Source: an uncultured Sphingobacteriaceae bacterium
GTDB lineage: Bacteria; Bacteroidota; Bacteroidia; Sphingobacteriales; Sphingobacteriaceae
NCBI GenBank assembly: GCA_946480915.1
Contig: CAMLLO010000017.1
Coordinates: forward strand, 1 to 64,000
Direction of reading: 5' to 3'
DNA: 64,000 nucleotides
The position numbers and the translations under genes are program-made. Numbering within the stretch: the stretch's first letter is position 1; each line of letters begins with the position of its first letter. The notes under the pieces were generated by a model, which was given only the letters and a program-made list of their open reading frames with translations, was not told where the DNA came from and made no database searches. This document shows, one piece after another, positions 16,260 through 25,797 of this stretch.

Positions 16260-18167
16260 CTACAACGCTCCTTCTTTTATTTCATCCACAACAGCAGGAT
16301 CTAATAATGTACTCGTATCACCTAAATTGCCGGTATCACCTTCGGCAATCTTACGCAAAATGCGACGCATAATCTTTCCTGAGCGTGTTTTAGGCAAACC
16401 TGTAACAAACTGAATTTTATCAGGCTTAGCAATAGCGCCAATAATCCGGGTTACCGTTTGAAGAATGTTTTTGCGGGTTAATTCCCTGTCGTGTTCTGAT
16501 GCTCCAAGAATCACGTAGGCGTAAACGCCTTGCCCTTTTATTTCATGAGGATATCCTACTACTGCGCTTTCAACCACATCCGAATGCATATTGATTGCAT
16601 TTTCCACTTCCGCAGTTCCAATACGGTGACCCGATACGTTTAATACATCATCCACCCTACCTGTAATCCGGTAATAACCGTCTTCATCGCGTAAGCAACC
16701 GTCACCGGTAAAATACATATTCTCGTAGGTCGAGAAATAGGTCTGACGACAACGTTCATGGTCGCCATAAGTTGTTCGGATAATTCCCGGCCACGGAAAC
16801 TTAATACATAGGTTCCCGCTCACTCCGTTTCCTTCAATTTCCTTACCTGCTTCATCGACCAAAACAGGCTGGATTCCCGGAAGCGGCAAAGTTGCATATC
16901 CGGGTTTGGTAGGAGTTACTCCCGCTATCGGCGAAATCATAATTCCTCCATTTTCGGTTTGCCACCAGGTATCTACAATTGGCGCATTTTTTTTACCGAT
17001 TTTCTCATCGTACCAATGCCATGCTTCTTCGTTGATGGGCTCTCCTACCGAACCTAGCTTCTTAATTGAACTTAGATCTTTTCCCTTTAAAGGTTCATCG
17101 CCAAAACTCATTAACGAACGGATTGCCGTTGGCGCTGTATACAGGATATTAACTTTGAACTTATCTACAATCTCCCAGAAACGCCCCGGGTTTGGATAGG
17201 TTGGGATACCTTCGAACATGATATTGGTGGCTCCCTGAGAAAGCGGACCATAAACGATGTATGAATGTCCGGTGATCCAGCCAATGTCGGCTGTGCAGAA
17301 AAACACCTCGCCCGGTTGATATTGAAACACATTTGCAAACGTGTATCCAGCATAAACCATATATCCACCACAGGTATGCACCACACCTTTGGGCTTTCCT
17401 GTAGATCCGGAGGTATATAGAATGAACAACACATCCTCAGCATCCATTTCTTCTGCCGGACATACAGGATTTCCCTGAGTCTCTACCTTTTTAATTTCAT
17501 CTTCCCACCATACGTCGCGACCTTTTATCATGGAAACCGGCGTACGGCTCCGGGTCAGCACGATTACCTTATTTACACTTTTGCACTGAACAAGTGCGTC
17601 GTCAATTATATCCTTTAAAGGGATGTTTTTATTTCCTCTAAATCCACCATCGGCAGTTATTACCAGTGAACACGTTGCATCATTGATCCTGTCGGCGATC
17701 GATTGGGCCGAAAAACCTCCAAATACTACCGAATGGATGGCACCAATTCGGGCGCAAGCCAATACTGCAATGGCGAGCTCTGGCACCATCGGAAGATAGA
17801 TACAAATCCTGTCGCCTTTTTTTGCACCATTATTCTTCAGCACATTGGCAAACTGGCAAACTTTATCGTGCAACTGTCTATAACTTAATACCCTGTGATG
17901 CTCTTCGGGATCATTCGGTTCCCAGATAATTGCAGGTGTGTCTGCATTGTTTTCCAAATGCCTGTCGAGGCAGTTCTCTGTTATATTTAATTTCGCTCCT
18001 TTAAACCACTGAATATTCGGTTCTTTAAAGTTCCACTCCAATACCGAATCCCATTTCTTTTTCCAGGTAAATGATGAAGCAACATCTGCCCAAAAGTTTT
18101 CCGGCTCGTTTACGCTATAATCATATACCTTTTTGTACTCCTCAAAGGACTTAATCTGTAAGTTCAT
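16260..18167 (-). CDS. acs: acetyl-CoA synthetase
   Basis: A 635-residue AMP-forming ligase that makes acetyl-CoA from acetate, ATP and CoA. Motifs: the P-loop YTSGSTGKPKGVVHT (about 252), DTWWQTENGG (about 398), GDGCLRDEDGYY and GRVDDVLNVSGHR (about 485-503), and the acetyl-regulated lysine in KTRSGKIMRRILRKIAEG (about 594-611). N-terminal WFKGAKLNITENCLDRH is typical. It lies 150 bases downstream of the symporter gene on the same strand, so acetate uptake and activation are clustered as in E. coli, although the order differs. A TATATTTG box lies in that gap, about 120 bases upstream, so it may also be transcribed alone. Confidence 0.96.
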   Translation of the reverse strand: MNLQIKSFEEYKKVYDYSVNEPENFWADVASSFTWKKKWDSVLEWNFKEPNIQWFKGAKLNITENCLDRHLENNADTPAIIWEPNDPEEHHRVLSYRQLHDKVCQFANVLKNNGAKKGDRICIYLPMVPELAIAVLACARIGAIHSVVFGGFSAQSIADRINDATCSLVITADGGFRGNKNIPLKDIIDDALVQCKSVNKVIVLTRSRTPVSMIKGRDVWWEDEIKKVETQGNPVCPAEEMDAEDVLFILYTSGSTGKPKGVVHTCGGYMVYAGYTFANVFQYQPGEVFFCTADIGWITGHSYIVYGPLSQGATNIMFEGIPTYPNPGRFWEIVDKFKVNILYTAPTAIRSLMSFGDEPLKGKDLSSIKKLGSVGEPINEEAWHWYDEKIGKKNAPIVDTWWQTENGGIMISPIAGVTPTKPGYATLPLPGIQPVLVDEAGKEIEGNGVSGNLCIKFPWPGIIRTTYGDHERCRQTYFSTYENMYFTGDGCLRDEDGYYRITGRVDDVLNVSGHRIGTAEVENAINMHSDVVESAVVGYPHEIKGQGVYAYVILGASEHDRELTRKNILQTVTRIIGAIAKPDKIQFVTGLPKTRSGKIMRRILRKIAEGDTGNLGDTSTLLDPAVVDEIKEGAL

Positions 18168-18316
18168 TTTTTAAATTATCCAATTTTTATGTGTATAAGG
18201 CTTGCTGATATTTAACTGCTCAACAAGCCCAATCGATGTTCTTTTTTATCCGGCTGCTCCTGTTAAAACAAAGAGGGATTTCTCTCAAATATACTTTAAC
18301 GATACATGTGCAGAAT

Positions 18317-20251
18317 CTATTCTACAACTTCCTTAGTGAATATCTTCTCTTCGGTAACATTTTTTTGAGACATCAGTGAAACCACATAGGCTGTTATAAT
18401 CGCTAGCGGGAAAGATATAATAGCCGGATTTTCTAGTTTGTGTAGTACAGTAGCCGGATCCAATCCATAGCGGTCCCACATAGTTGGTGACGTCAGAATG
18501 ATCGCCAGAGAGGATACGATACCCACTACGATCGACGCAGCAATTCCATTTGCGGTAGTTTTTTTCCAAAAAAGAAGAAATAATATGGCGGGAAGATTGG
18601 CAGAAGCAGCTATCGCAAAAGCCCATCCTACTAAAAATGAAACATTCATCCCTTTAAATAAAATTCCGAGGGCTATAGCAAAAATACCTACCGCAAAAGC
18701 AGCGATCTTTCCGGCTTTAACCTTTTTGCCATCGCTTAAATCAATATTGAAATAATTTCCCATTAAATCATGCGCTATTGCGCCCGAAGATGCAATGATC
18801 AACCCAGCAACGGTACCTAAGATAGTTGCGAAAGCAACAGCCGAAATAATTGAAAACAATATCACACCAAATCCCTTAGCCAAAAGCGGGGCCGCCATAT
18901 TGCTTGATTCCACATCTTGAACACCATTAACTGCTGCACCTAAACCCATATAAAGCGTAAGAATATAAAATACACCGATGGCTGCGATAGCCAGAATGGT
19001 TGATTTACGGGCATCGCGCTGTGATTTTACCGTATAATATCTGATCAGAATATGAGGTAAAGCGGCTGTTCCTAAAAACAAAGCGAGCATCAATGAAATA
19101 AAGTCGAGTCTGCTCCAAATACTTGCGCCTTTGCCAATCTTGTATTTTAAACCCGGAAGCATAAAGTTTTTTCCCGGGGTAGGATTTTGAATATAAACCG
19201 AAACCTTTTTGCCCTGATCAGAAAACTTAACTTCAGAAAAACGAACGATTTCACTCTCTTTGATGGTAGCTAGGAATTTAAATGGTCCCACGGGTCCGGT
19301 TTTATCCACTTCCTTTCCATCAACTACAATCTTACTCATATGACCTACCTGGAAGAAGCTGGCATCTGCCTTTGCCCGACCATTGTAAAGCAATCCTTTA
19401 TCTCCCTCAGAAATCGAGAGCGCTTCTTTTAACACATAGCTGTCGTCCGTATTCTTTACCAAATGAAACCAGCGTTCAACGCCATCTTTTTCCAGTTTCA
19501 CAAAATCTTTTCCTTTTACCTGTTGCTGTGAAATGACCTTCCAGCCCTCCACACCTTGCACAGTGGTATCAGCCATCTCTGGAGAAAGCGTCAGAAATTT
19601 ATGATAGGTCTGATTCTTATGATCAGGATTTAAGGTAAATCCATTTTTAAGAATGTAAACTGACAGAATTATGGACAAAACCAGTAACAAACCGCCTTTT
19701 AAAAACTGAACATAAGTGGTTGAGGTCATCCCTGCGCTGGCAACAATAAAAATCACCACCACCCCTACAAGTACTACGCCCACCCAATGTGGAAAACCTA
19801 AAAGAGGTGTCACCAAATCACCAGCTCCAACCATTTGCGGGATCAGGTAAAAAATGGAAACAATAAGAGTGCTTATTGCAGCGGTTAATGTAATAGCCCT
19901 CGATTTGAAGGTAGAATTCAACGCATCGGTAAAAGTATATTTTCCCAGTCGTTTAAGCGGTTCGGCTATTAAAAACAAAGCCACGATCCAGCCAGCGAGG
20001 AATCCTATGGAATATAAAAAACCGTCGAAGCCGAAGGTCGCGATCATTCCGCAGATACCGAGAAAAGAAGCTGCAGACAAATAATCTCCTGCGAAAGCAA
20101 TCCCGTTTACGGCCCAGTGAATTTGTCCTCCAGCCGCATAATATGACGATGCCGAACTTGTTTTGCGGGCAAAGTAGAATGACAGTCCGAGTACTAAGCC
20201 TACAAAAATTACAAAAAAGAAAATGGCGATATAAGAAACTTCGTAAATCAT
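18317..20251 (-). CDS. actP: cation/acetate symporter (ActP-like, SSS family)
   Basis: A 644-residue sodium:solute symporter with about 13 membrane segments. Family motifs: SSYYAAGGQIHWAVNGIAFA (36-55), GDYLSAASFLGICG (55-68), RLGKYTFTDAL (101-111), ASAGMTSTTYVQFLKG (171-186). E. coli ActP is about 550 residues; the excess here lies mostly in a soluble insertion of about 175 residues (203-378) between helices, rich in Lys, Asp and Glu. It overlaps the DUF485 gene by 4 bases and lies upstream of acs. Acetate as substrate is inferred from family and neighbours. Confidence 0.88.
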   Translation of the reverse strand: MIYEVSYIAIFFFVIFVGLVLGLSFYFARKTSSASSYYAAGGQIHWAVNGIAFAGDYLSAASFLGICGMIATFGFDGFLYSIGFLAGWIVALFLIAEPLKRLGKYTFTDALNSTFKSRAITLTAAISTLIVSIFYLIPQMVGAGDLVTPLLGFPHWVGVVLVGVVVIFIVASAGMTSTTYVQFLKGGLLLVLSIILSVYILKNGFTLNPDHKNQTYHKFLTLSPEMADTTVQGVEGWKVISQQQVKGKDFVKLEKDGVERWFHLVKNTDDSYVLKEALSISEGDKGLLYNGRAKADASFFQVGHMSKIVVDGKEVDKTGPVGPFKFLATIKESEIVRFSEVKFSDQGKKVSVYIQNPTPGKNFMLPGLKYKIGKGASIWSRLDFISLMLALFLGTAALPHILIRYYTVKSQRDARKSTILAIAAIGVFYILTLYMGLGAAVNGVQDVESSNMAAPLLAKGFGVILFSIISAVAFATILGTVAGLIIASSGAIAHDLMGNYFNIDLSDGKKVKAGKIAAFAVGIFAIALGILFKGMNVSFLVGWAFAIAASANLPAILFLLFWKKTTANGIAASIVVGIVSSLAIILTSPTMWDRYGLDPATVLHKLENPAIISFPLAIITAYVVSLMSQKNVTEEKIFTKEVVE

Positions 20252-20532
20252 GCTTTAGGCTCTTTTGTGTTTAAATCATCTTCATATTTTGAACAGAAAT
20301 AGTTATACAGAATGCCCAGCAGCACTGCAAATACAATTAGCCCAATTCCGTAAACAAGCGCCAGGTTTAATCCGGCGAAAATCTCCACAGCCATCAGTTC
20401 GTAATTCAAAACTCCGATGACAACAAAGCCGGCATAGAAAAAAAGATAGAGAAAAAAGAACCATACACCCAGGTTGGCTTTCTTCTTCGAGGCATTTTCA
20501 ATGCCCACTTCAACGGCGGGTTCGTGCAGCAT
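20248..20532 (-). CDS. DUF485 membrane protein (YjcH-like partner of the symporter)
   Basis: A 94-residue protein with two predicted membrane helices (WFFFLYLFFYAGFVVIGVL, about 24-42, and LVYGIGLIVFAVLLGILYNY, about 59-78) and the DUF485 pattern AGFVVIGVLNYELM. In E. coli the related yjcH lies between acs and actP. Here it directly precedes the symporter gene with an ATGA overlap, consistent with an accessory role in acetate transport, which is inference. The 275 bases upstream (20533-20807) contain no recognised element. Confidence 0.85.
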   Translation of the reverse strand: MLHEPAVEVGIENASKKKANLGVWFFFLYLFFYAGFVVIGVLNYELMAVEIFAGLNLALVYGIGLIVFAVLLGILYNYFCSKYEDDLNTKEPKA

Positions 20533-20807
20533 ATAATTATTTTTAAATGATTTTGGTTTATAAATGAGCCCCCAAGTTAAAAAGATTTCAGAAATAATTA
20601 TCCAAGGAGATGCAAATCATAGGGATTTATCAAAAAAATATTAATAAAACCTCTGAAATATTACAATTGAGCTCCGTTAAGGGGGATGAGATTAAGAAAA
20701 GAAGTCATTTAAGATGTGCTTTCTTGTACAGATTGGATGTCCAGCACCAGAATTTAAAAAATGTTTATTGTTTTGGCTGTTATTAACAACCTATATTCCC
20801 GGCACAA

Positions 20808-21038
20808 TTAAAGTTTCTCTTTATATATACCCTCAATGGCAAGGCCTATTTCTATCAGCAATTCGGGTTCAACGTGGTGGTCGTCTAATAGGCGCCAGGT
20901 ACCCAACTTATTCGAAATAAAAAAACTCGCACCGTTCGCGTAACTTATTCTAAATCCCGGCTCGGTATTGTATCTTTCAGGCTTTACCTGCAACTGTAGG
21001 GGTATTCCGCTGCCGGGCTCTTTTACGGTAACTGTCAT
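20808..21038 (-). CDS. small protein of unknown function, tandem paralogue 1
   Basis: A 76-residue soluble protein without signal peptide. It is clearly related to its neighbour at 21067-21288: both have an N-terminal beta strand, then EP near 8, PExYNxEPGxRIxY (PERYNTEPGFRISY, residues 20-33), SFxI, GxWxxxDD (GTWRLLDDHHVEP, about 46-58), and a C-terminal helix IGLAIEGIY. I do not recognise a named family. The pair arose by tandem duplication; the gap is 28 bases and both are probably one transcript. No partner gene gives a clue to function. Confidence 0.75.
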   Translation of the reverse strand: MTVTVKEPGSGIPLQLQVKPERYNTEPGFRISYANGASFFISNKLGTWRLLDDHHVEPELLIEIGLAIEGIYKEKL

Positions 21039-21066
21039 GATTTCTTATACTAAAATTTAAAAAAAT

Positions 21067-21288
21067 CTAGCGCACCTGAGAGTAGAGCGCCTTCCCTATC
21101 TTTTCTATGATTTCCGGATTTAGATTTTCATCATCCATTACGTTCCATTCTCCGCCCTTATGAACAATTACAAATGAATCTTTGCTGGGATATATTATGC
21201 GCCAGCCCGGTTCACCATTATAATCCTCTGGTTCAGCATCTAATTCAATTGCAGTATCCGTTACGGGTTCTGTTATTATAATTCTCAT
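21067..21288 (-). CDS. small protein of unknown function, tandem paralogue 2
   Basis: A 73-residue acidic soluble protein (MRIIITEPVTDTAIELDAEP at the start) with the same plan as the downstream copy: PEDYNGEPGWRIIYP (20-34), SFVIVHKGGEWNVMDDENLN, then EIIEKIGKALYSQ. About a third of residues agree with the other copy, mainly aromatic, Gly, Pro and Asp positions, so the fold is conserved. Function is unknown. The 174 bases between it and the GH3 gene's end are otherwise empty. Confidence 0.75.
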   Translation of the reverse strand: MRIIITEPVTDTAIELDAEPEDYNGEPGWRIIYPSKDSFVIVHKGGEWNVMDDENLNPEIIEKIGKALYSQVR

Positions 21289-21462
21289 AGCTGTATAGAT
21301 TTGCAGATATAAAACAGCTAATTTTAAATTGGGTTTTGAAAGATTAGATGTTGAAGAAAAAGGGGAGATTGGAGAAAGGATTTTTCAATACTTAACTACC
21401 GGATGTACATGGCTACCCATATACACCCGGTTTGTACTTTTTAGATTTAGCTTTTTTTCAAT

Positions 21463-23622
21463 TTAAAGTCTAATTTTCTTCTTCGCCCGTAAATCTGAAG
21501 AAGAACTTCCAGCAAGAATTTCAAAATCACCAGGCTCCTGAACCCATTTCATTTGCTTTTCATCAAAGAAGCTAAATGCATCCGGGTTTAACGTAAATGT
21601 AAGTTCTTTGGATTCTCCAGCATTTAGAAACACCTTTTGAAATCCTTTTAATTCCTTTTCAGGACGCACGACTGAAGATTTTCTATCCTTCACATACATT
21701 TGCACGACTTCTGCTCCTGGATGACTACCGGCATTTTCGACAGTCAATCTAACTGTTACGACACCGTTAGCAATACTTGTGTTAAGCTTACCATAATTAA
21801 ATTTGCTGTAAGACAGTCCATGTCCGAAGCTAAACTGGGGCTTAACTTTATATTTATCAAAATAACGATATCCAACGAAAATATCATCCTTGTACTTCAC
21901 TGTAATGCTATCCCCAGGATACTCTCCGATTTTATGGGCAGGTGCATCTGCTAGTGTTTTAGGCCATGAAAAGGTTAACTTACCAGAGGGATTTACATCA
22001 CCGAATAAAATTTCTGCCAAAGCAGTTCCCCCTTCTAAACCTGGATAGCCTACTTGTAAAATAGCTTTTGCTTTACCCTGCCATTTAGTAATATCCATTG
22101 CTCCGCCTCCAAAAAGCACAACGATTGTATTTGGATTAGCATTTATAACTGCTGATATTAATTCATCCTGACCAAACGGCATGGTCATATTTGGTTTATC
22201 TGCACCTTCAGCATCAAAAGCATTATCATCCCATATGTCATAGTTATATCCATGGGTCCAGCCTCCGACTACAATAGCTATCTGTGCGGTTTTAGCATTT
22301 TCCACCGCTTCGTCGATCAGTTTTGAATCAGCTTGCGCACCTCTGGCAATTGTATAACCCTGAGAAAAACGAATAGCTGTATTGTTGACCACACAAGCCT
22401 GAAGGCCTTCAAGAGGAGTTACTTCGTATTTAGGACGCACCTGCGAACTCCCGCCTCCCATTGCATTATCACGGTTTGCATTTGCGCCAATAACTGCTAT
22501 TGATTTAGTGGAACTTTTCTGAAGTGGCAAAATCCCTTTATTTTTTAACAGAATGATACCTTCTTCAGCAACTTTTTTTGCCACCGCTGAATGCTCTTTT
22601 GTTGCATATGAACCCGGTGTCCGGGCAGAATTAATCATGTTTGTTTTAAACATAACTCTCAGGATTCTACGAACTTTTTCATCTATCACTGATTCTGCTA
22701 CTTCACCGCTTCGAACCATTTTTAAAGCGGGCTCTGCAAAGTAAAAATCAGGAAATTTAAACGCGGGTTTACCAATATCAGAGCCCATTTCTAAGTCTGC
22801 GCCACCAAGTAAAGCTGCTTTTGTGTTATGAATTGCTCCCCAATCACTCATCATAAGGCCGCTAAATCCCCATTCTCCTTTTAAGATCTTATTCACTAAA
22901 TATTCGTTATAAGTACAATATTCGCCTCTAAACTTGTTATAAGCTCCCATTACACTATTTGCACCGCCTTCAACTATCGCTGCTTTGAAACCAGGAAGAT
23001 ATATTTCCCGTAAAGCACGCTCACTCATTTCTACATTTATACCATCCCGTTTTGTTTCCTGATTATTTGCAATAAAGTGCTTCACACAAGCCGAAATTCC
23101 TTGATCTTGGACGCCCTTAATGTATCCAACTACCATTTTAGATATCAAATAAGGATCCTCACTCATATATTCGAAATTACGGCCATTCAGGGGTGTACGT
23201 AATATATTTATTCCGGGCCCAAGAATTATATCCTTACCTCTGAATTTAGCCTCACTGCCTAGTACAGAACCAAAAGCGTACCCTAATTGTGGGTTCCAGG
23301 TCGAGGCCAGTGAAATACCAACCGGCAAATAAGTGGAAGAATCATTACCATTATTATCAAGCGACCAATCTCTGCCGTGTTCAGGGCGCACTCCATGCGG
23401 ACCATCAGACATCGTTAATTCGGGGATACCTAGTCGCGCTACACCTGCTGATGTGAAAGATGAATTACCGTGAATCATCCCAATCTTTTCTTCCAGAGTC
23501 ATCTGCTTTAAAAGATCGCTTATCTTCGCTTCCGTAGCCGGATCAATTTTCTGTTGAGCATTAGACTTGCCTGTACAGAAAAAAAAGCCGGCTACAATAC
23601 TTGTAAAAATGATTTTTCTCAT
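21463..23622 (-). CDS. GH3 beta-glucosidase (xyloglucan locus)
   Basis: A 719-residue secreted enzyme; the signal peptide ends near residue 22 (GKSNAQ). The barrel domain carries the GH3 substrate-binding stretch KHFIANNQETKRDGINVEMS (181-200) and the nucleophile Asp260 in GLMMSDWGAIHN. The alpha/beta sandwich (about 390-580) and a C-terminal fibronectin-III-like domain (about 635-705, PGAEVVQMYV, RPEKELKGFQKV) follow. It is probably the enzyme that removes terminal glucose from trimmed xyloglucan oligosaccharides. It is the last gene of the unit, 6 bases after the second GH3. The fit to glucose rather than xylose is inferred from the locus. Confidence 0.88.
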   Translation of the reverse strand: MRKIIFTSIVAGFFFCTGKSNAQQKIDPATEAKISDLLKQMTLEEKIGMIHGNSSFTSAGVARLGIPELTMSDGPHGVRPEHGRDWSLDNNGNDSSTYLPVGISLASTWNPQLGYAFGSVLGSEAKFRGKDIILGPGINILRTPLNGRNFEYMSEDPYLISKMVVGYIKGVQDQGISACVKHFIANNQETKRDGINVEMSERALREIYLPGFKAAIVEGGANSVMGAYNKFRGEYCTYNEYLVNKILKGEWGFSGLMMSDWGAIHNTKAALLGGADLEMGSDIGKPAFKFPDFYFAEPALKMVRSGEVAESVIDEKVRRILRVMFKTNMINSARTPGSYATKEHSAVAKKVAEEGIILLKNKGILPLQKSSTKSIAVIGANANRDNAMGGGSSQVRPKYEVTPLEGLQACVVNNTAIRFSQGYTIARGAQADSKLIDEAVENAKTAQIAIVVGGWTHGYNYDIWDDNAFDAEGADKPNMTMPFGQDELISAVINANPNTIVVLFGGGAMDITKWQGKAKAILQVGYPGLEGGTALAEILFGDVNPSGKLTFSWPKTLADAPAHKIGEYPGDSITVKYKDDIFVGYRYFDKYKVKPQFSFGHGLSYSKFNYGKLNTSIANGVVTVRLTVENAGSHPGAEVVQMYVKDRKSSVVRPEKELKGFQKVFLNAGESKELTFTLNPDAFSFFDEKQMKWVQEPGDFEILAGSSSSDLRAKKKIRL

Positions 23623-23628
23623 TGTTGT

Positions 23629-25788
23629 TTAATTGATATTTATAATTTTTCGTACGTGTATAGCTGATGAGGAACTTCCTACTAAAAGTTCTATTTTGTC
23701 ATTTTCGACAACAAACTTTTCTAATCTTTCATTCCAATAAGAAAGATCTTCAGCCTTTAAAACGATGGTCACTGTTTTTGTTTCATTCGGATTCAGAGTT
23801 ATTCGCTTAAATCCTTTCAGTTCTTTTATCGGTCGCTGTACTTTCGAGTTTAAATGTCTTACATATAATTGAACCACTTCGTCGCCGGATACTTGACCTG
23901 AATTTCTAACATCAATATTTATAGAAATTTTGTTTTTTCTATTAAGATTTGATGAACTGGTTCTAAGATTTCGGTATTCGAAAGTAGTATAGCTCAAACC
24001 AAAGCCAAATGGATATAATGGCTCATCTTTTAAATACATATAAGTTCTACCCTTTCTGATATCATAATCCATCATGTCGGATAATTGCTGTAACGATTTT
24101 GGCCAGGTTTGAACCAGCCTTCCTCCAGGATTAACATCCCCAAAAATTACATCAGCTAAAGCTGATCCCAATTCCTGACTATTATGTGTGACATGTAAGA
24201 TCGAAGGAACATTTTGCTGCGCCCAGTTAATAGCATAAGGAAAGCTACTGATCAATACGACAATTGTTCTTGGATTTACAGCTAAAACCCTCTTAATAAA
24301 ATCTTCCTGAGAACCTTCTAAATTAATTTCTTCGCGATCAACAGCTTCTTTTCCTTCACTCTGATGAGAGACTTTCGCCCAGCCATCATTTCCTGTAGGG
24401 TGATTTCCGACGAACAGAATAGCTACTTCCGCGCTCTTGGCCAACGTAACTCCAAGATCATAATCCGTAGTATGACTGATGATCGTTTCGGCTGAGACCT
24501 TATTTTTTATTCCTTCGAGGGGACTTATACTGTATCCTGATGTTCCACTATACCAATCTTCATAAACCTCTTTTGAACGCGGGCCTAGTATGGCTAAAGA
24601 TTTTAGACTGTTTTTATTTAAAGGCAACAGATTGCCTCTATTTTTCAATAATACAACAGATTTTTGAGTGATTAACTTGGCGAAAGATTTATGTTTCTCT
24701 GATAACCAAGGCTCCGGTCCGTCCTTAATTTTAGTGTAAGAAACCATTTCCGGAGGGTCTAACTGACCGAGTTTTATCATTACTCTGAACACACCTTTTA
24801 AAACATTGTCAATATCTGATTCTTGAAGTAATCCTTTTTCTAAAGCACCCTTTACACCATCTTGATATGAATCAAGAAATTGATTAATACCAGCTTTTAT
24901 ACATGCCGCGGCGGCTTCTTCAAAGCCAGGGAAAAATTTATGGGCATTTACAAGCATTTTATACGCGCCGCCATCTGTACAGATTATGCCATTTTGCCCC
25001 CACTCATTAATCGTAAGATTCTTCAGCATGGGATTAACTGTTTGAGGAATACCATTTACCCGATTATAGGCTGCCATATATGCCCTCGATCCCCCCTCTA
25101 TAACTCCCATTCTAAAAGGAACAGAATAATATTCTCGTAATAAGCGTTCATCAAAATCAGATGAACTGCTATCTCTGCCTTTCTCGTTACTGTTAGCAAG
25201 AAAGTGTTTCATCAGCGCAGCGGTTTTCCAATATTTAGGATCATCACCCTGCAGTCCCTTGATGAAGGCAACCGCCATTGTTCCATTAAAGAAAGCATCC
25301 TCACCATAACATTCTTCCGTCCTTCCCCACCGGGGATCACGACCTAAATCGGCGTTGGGTGCTCTAATTACTAAACCTCCCTTTTTATATTTTTCATTTT
25401 GAGAATAATATCTTGCCTCTGTTGCTTCAATATCTGCAGCTTGCCTTAATAACTCAGGATCCCAGGTTTCCGCCATTCCTATTGCCTGAGGAAATGTAGT
25501 AGTAGGAACCGGCGTGTTGCGCCCCCAATTTCCTGGAATACCCAATGCCAGACCATGCAGACCTTCTACATGGCCGGATCCCCTTATCCCTAGTCGTTCG
25601 ACAGTTGGATTAGTACCAAGGCAATTTATTTTTTCCTCTAAACTGAGAAGAGAGATAATATTGCTTACCCTTTGTTCTGTGGAAAGCCTGTAATCCTGAA
25701 ATGGATATTTATTTTGGGCAATAGCCTGCATCATCCCTGCAAACAGGAAACAAGGCAATCCAATTATAACAGCTATTGCTTTAAACAT
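23629..25788 (-). CDS. GH3 glycosidase, second type (xylosidase/glucosidase-like)
   Basis: A 719-residue secreted enzyme with a signal peptide ending near 25 (QAIAQ). GH3 landmarks: RAPNADLGRDPRWGRTEECY (142-161), KHFLANSNEKGRDSSSSDFD (194-213), and the nucleophile Asp272 in GIICTDGGAYK. A sandwich domain and a C-terminal Fn3-like domain (SGDEVVQLYVRH, RPIKELKGFKRI) follow. The barrel signature (RAPNADLGRDPRWGR) is closer to beta-xylosidase-type GH3 than to that of the neighbouring 719-residue copy, so the two are not recent duplicates. It sits 6 bases upstream of the other GH3 and 9 bases downstream of the GH31 gene. Confidence 0.85.
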   Translation of the reverse strand: MFKAIAVIIGLPCFLFAGMMQAIAQNKYPFQDYRLSTEQRVSNIISLLSLEEKINCLGTNPTVERLGIRGSGHVEGLHGLALGIPGNWGRNTPVPTTTFPQAIGMAETWDPELLRQAADIEATEARYYSQNEKYKKGGLVIRAPNADLGRDPRWGRTEECYGEDAFFNGTMAVAFIKGLQGDDPKYWKTAALMKHFLANSNEKGRDSSSSDFDERLLREYYSVPFRMGVIEGGSRAYMAAYNRVNGIPQTVNPMLKNLTINEWGQNGIICTDGGAYKMLVNAHKFFPGFEEAAAACIKAGINQFLDSYQDGVKGALEKGLLQESDIDNVLKGVFRVMIKLGQLDPPEMVSYTKIKDGPEPWLSEKHKSFAKLITQKSVVLLKNRGNLLPLNKNSLKSLAILGPRSKEVYEDWYSGTSGYSISPLEGIKNKVSAETIISHTTDYDLGVTLAKSAEVAILFVGNHPTGNDGWAKVSHQSEGKEAVDREEINLEGSQEDFIKRVLAVNPRTIVVLISSFPYAINWAQQNVPSILHVTHNSQELGSALADVIFGDVNPGGRLVQTWPKSLQQLSDMMDYDIRKGRTYMYLKDEPLYPFGFGLSYTTFEYRNLRTSSSNLNRKNKISINIDVRNSGQVSGDEVVQLYVRHLNSKVQRPIKELKGFKRITLNPNETKTVTIVLKAEDLSYWNERLEKFVVENDKIELLVGSSSSAIHVRKIININ

Positions 25789-25797
25789 CGGCTAGTC

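Noticed and set aside
20714..20920. 68-residue plus-strand frame near the tandem small genes
   Set aside because: It overlaps the minus-strand paralogue 20808-21038, whose relation to its neighbour shows which strand is coding.
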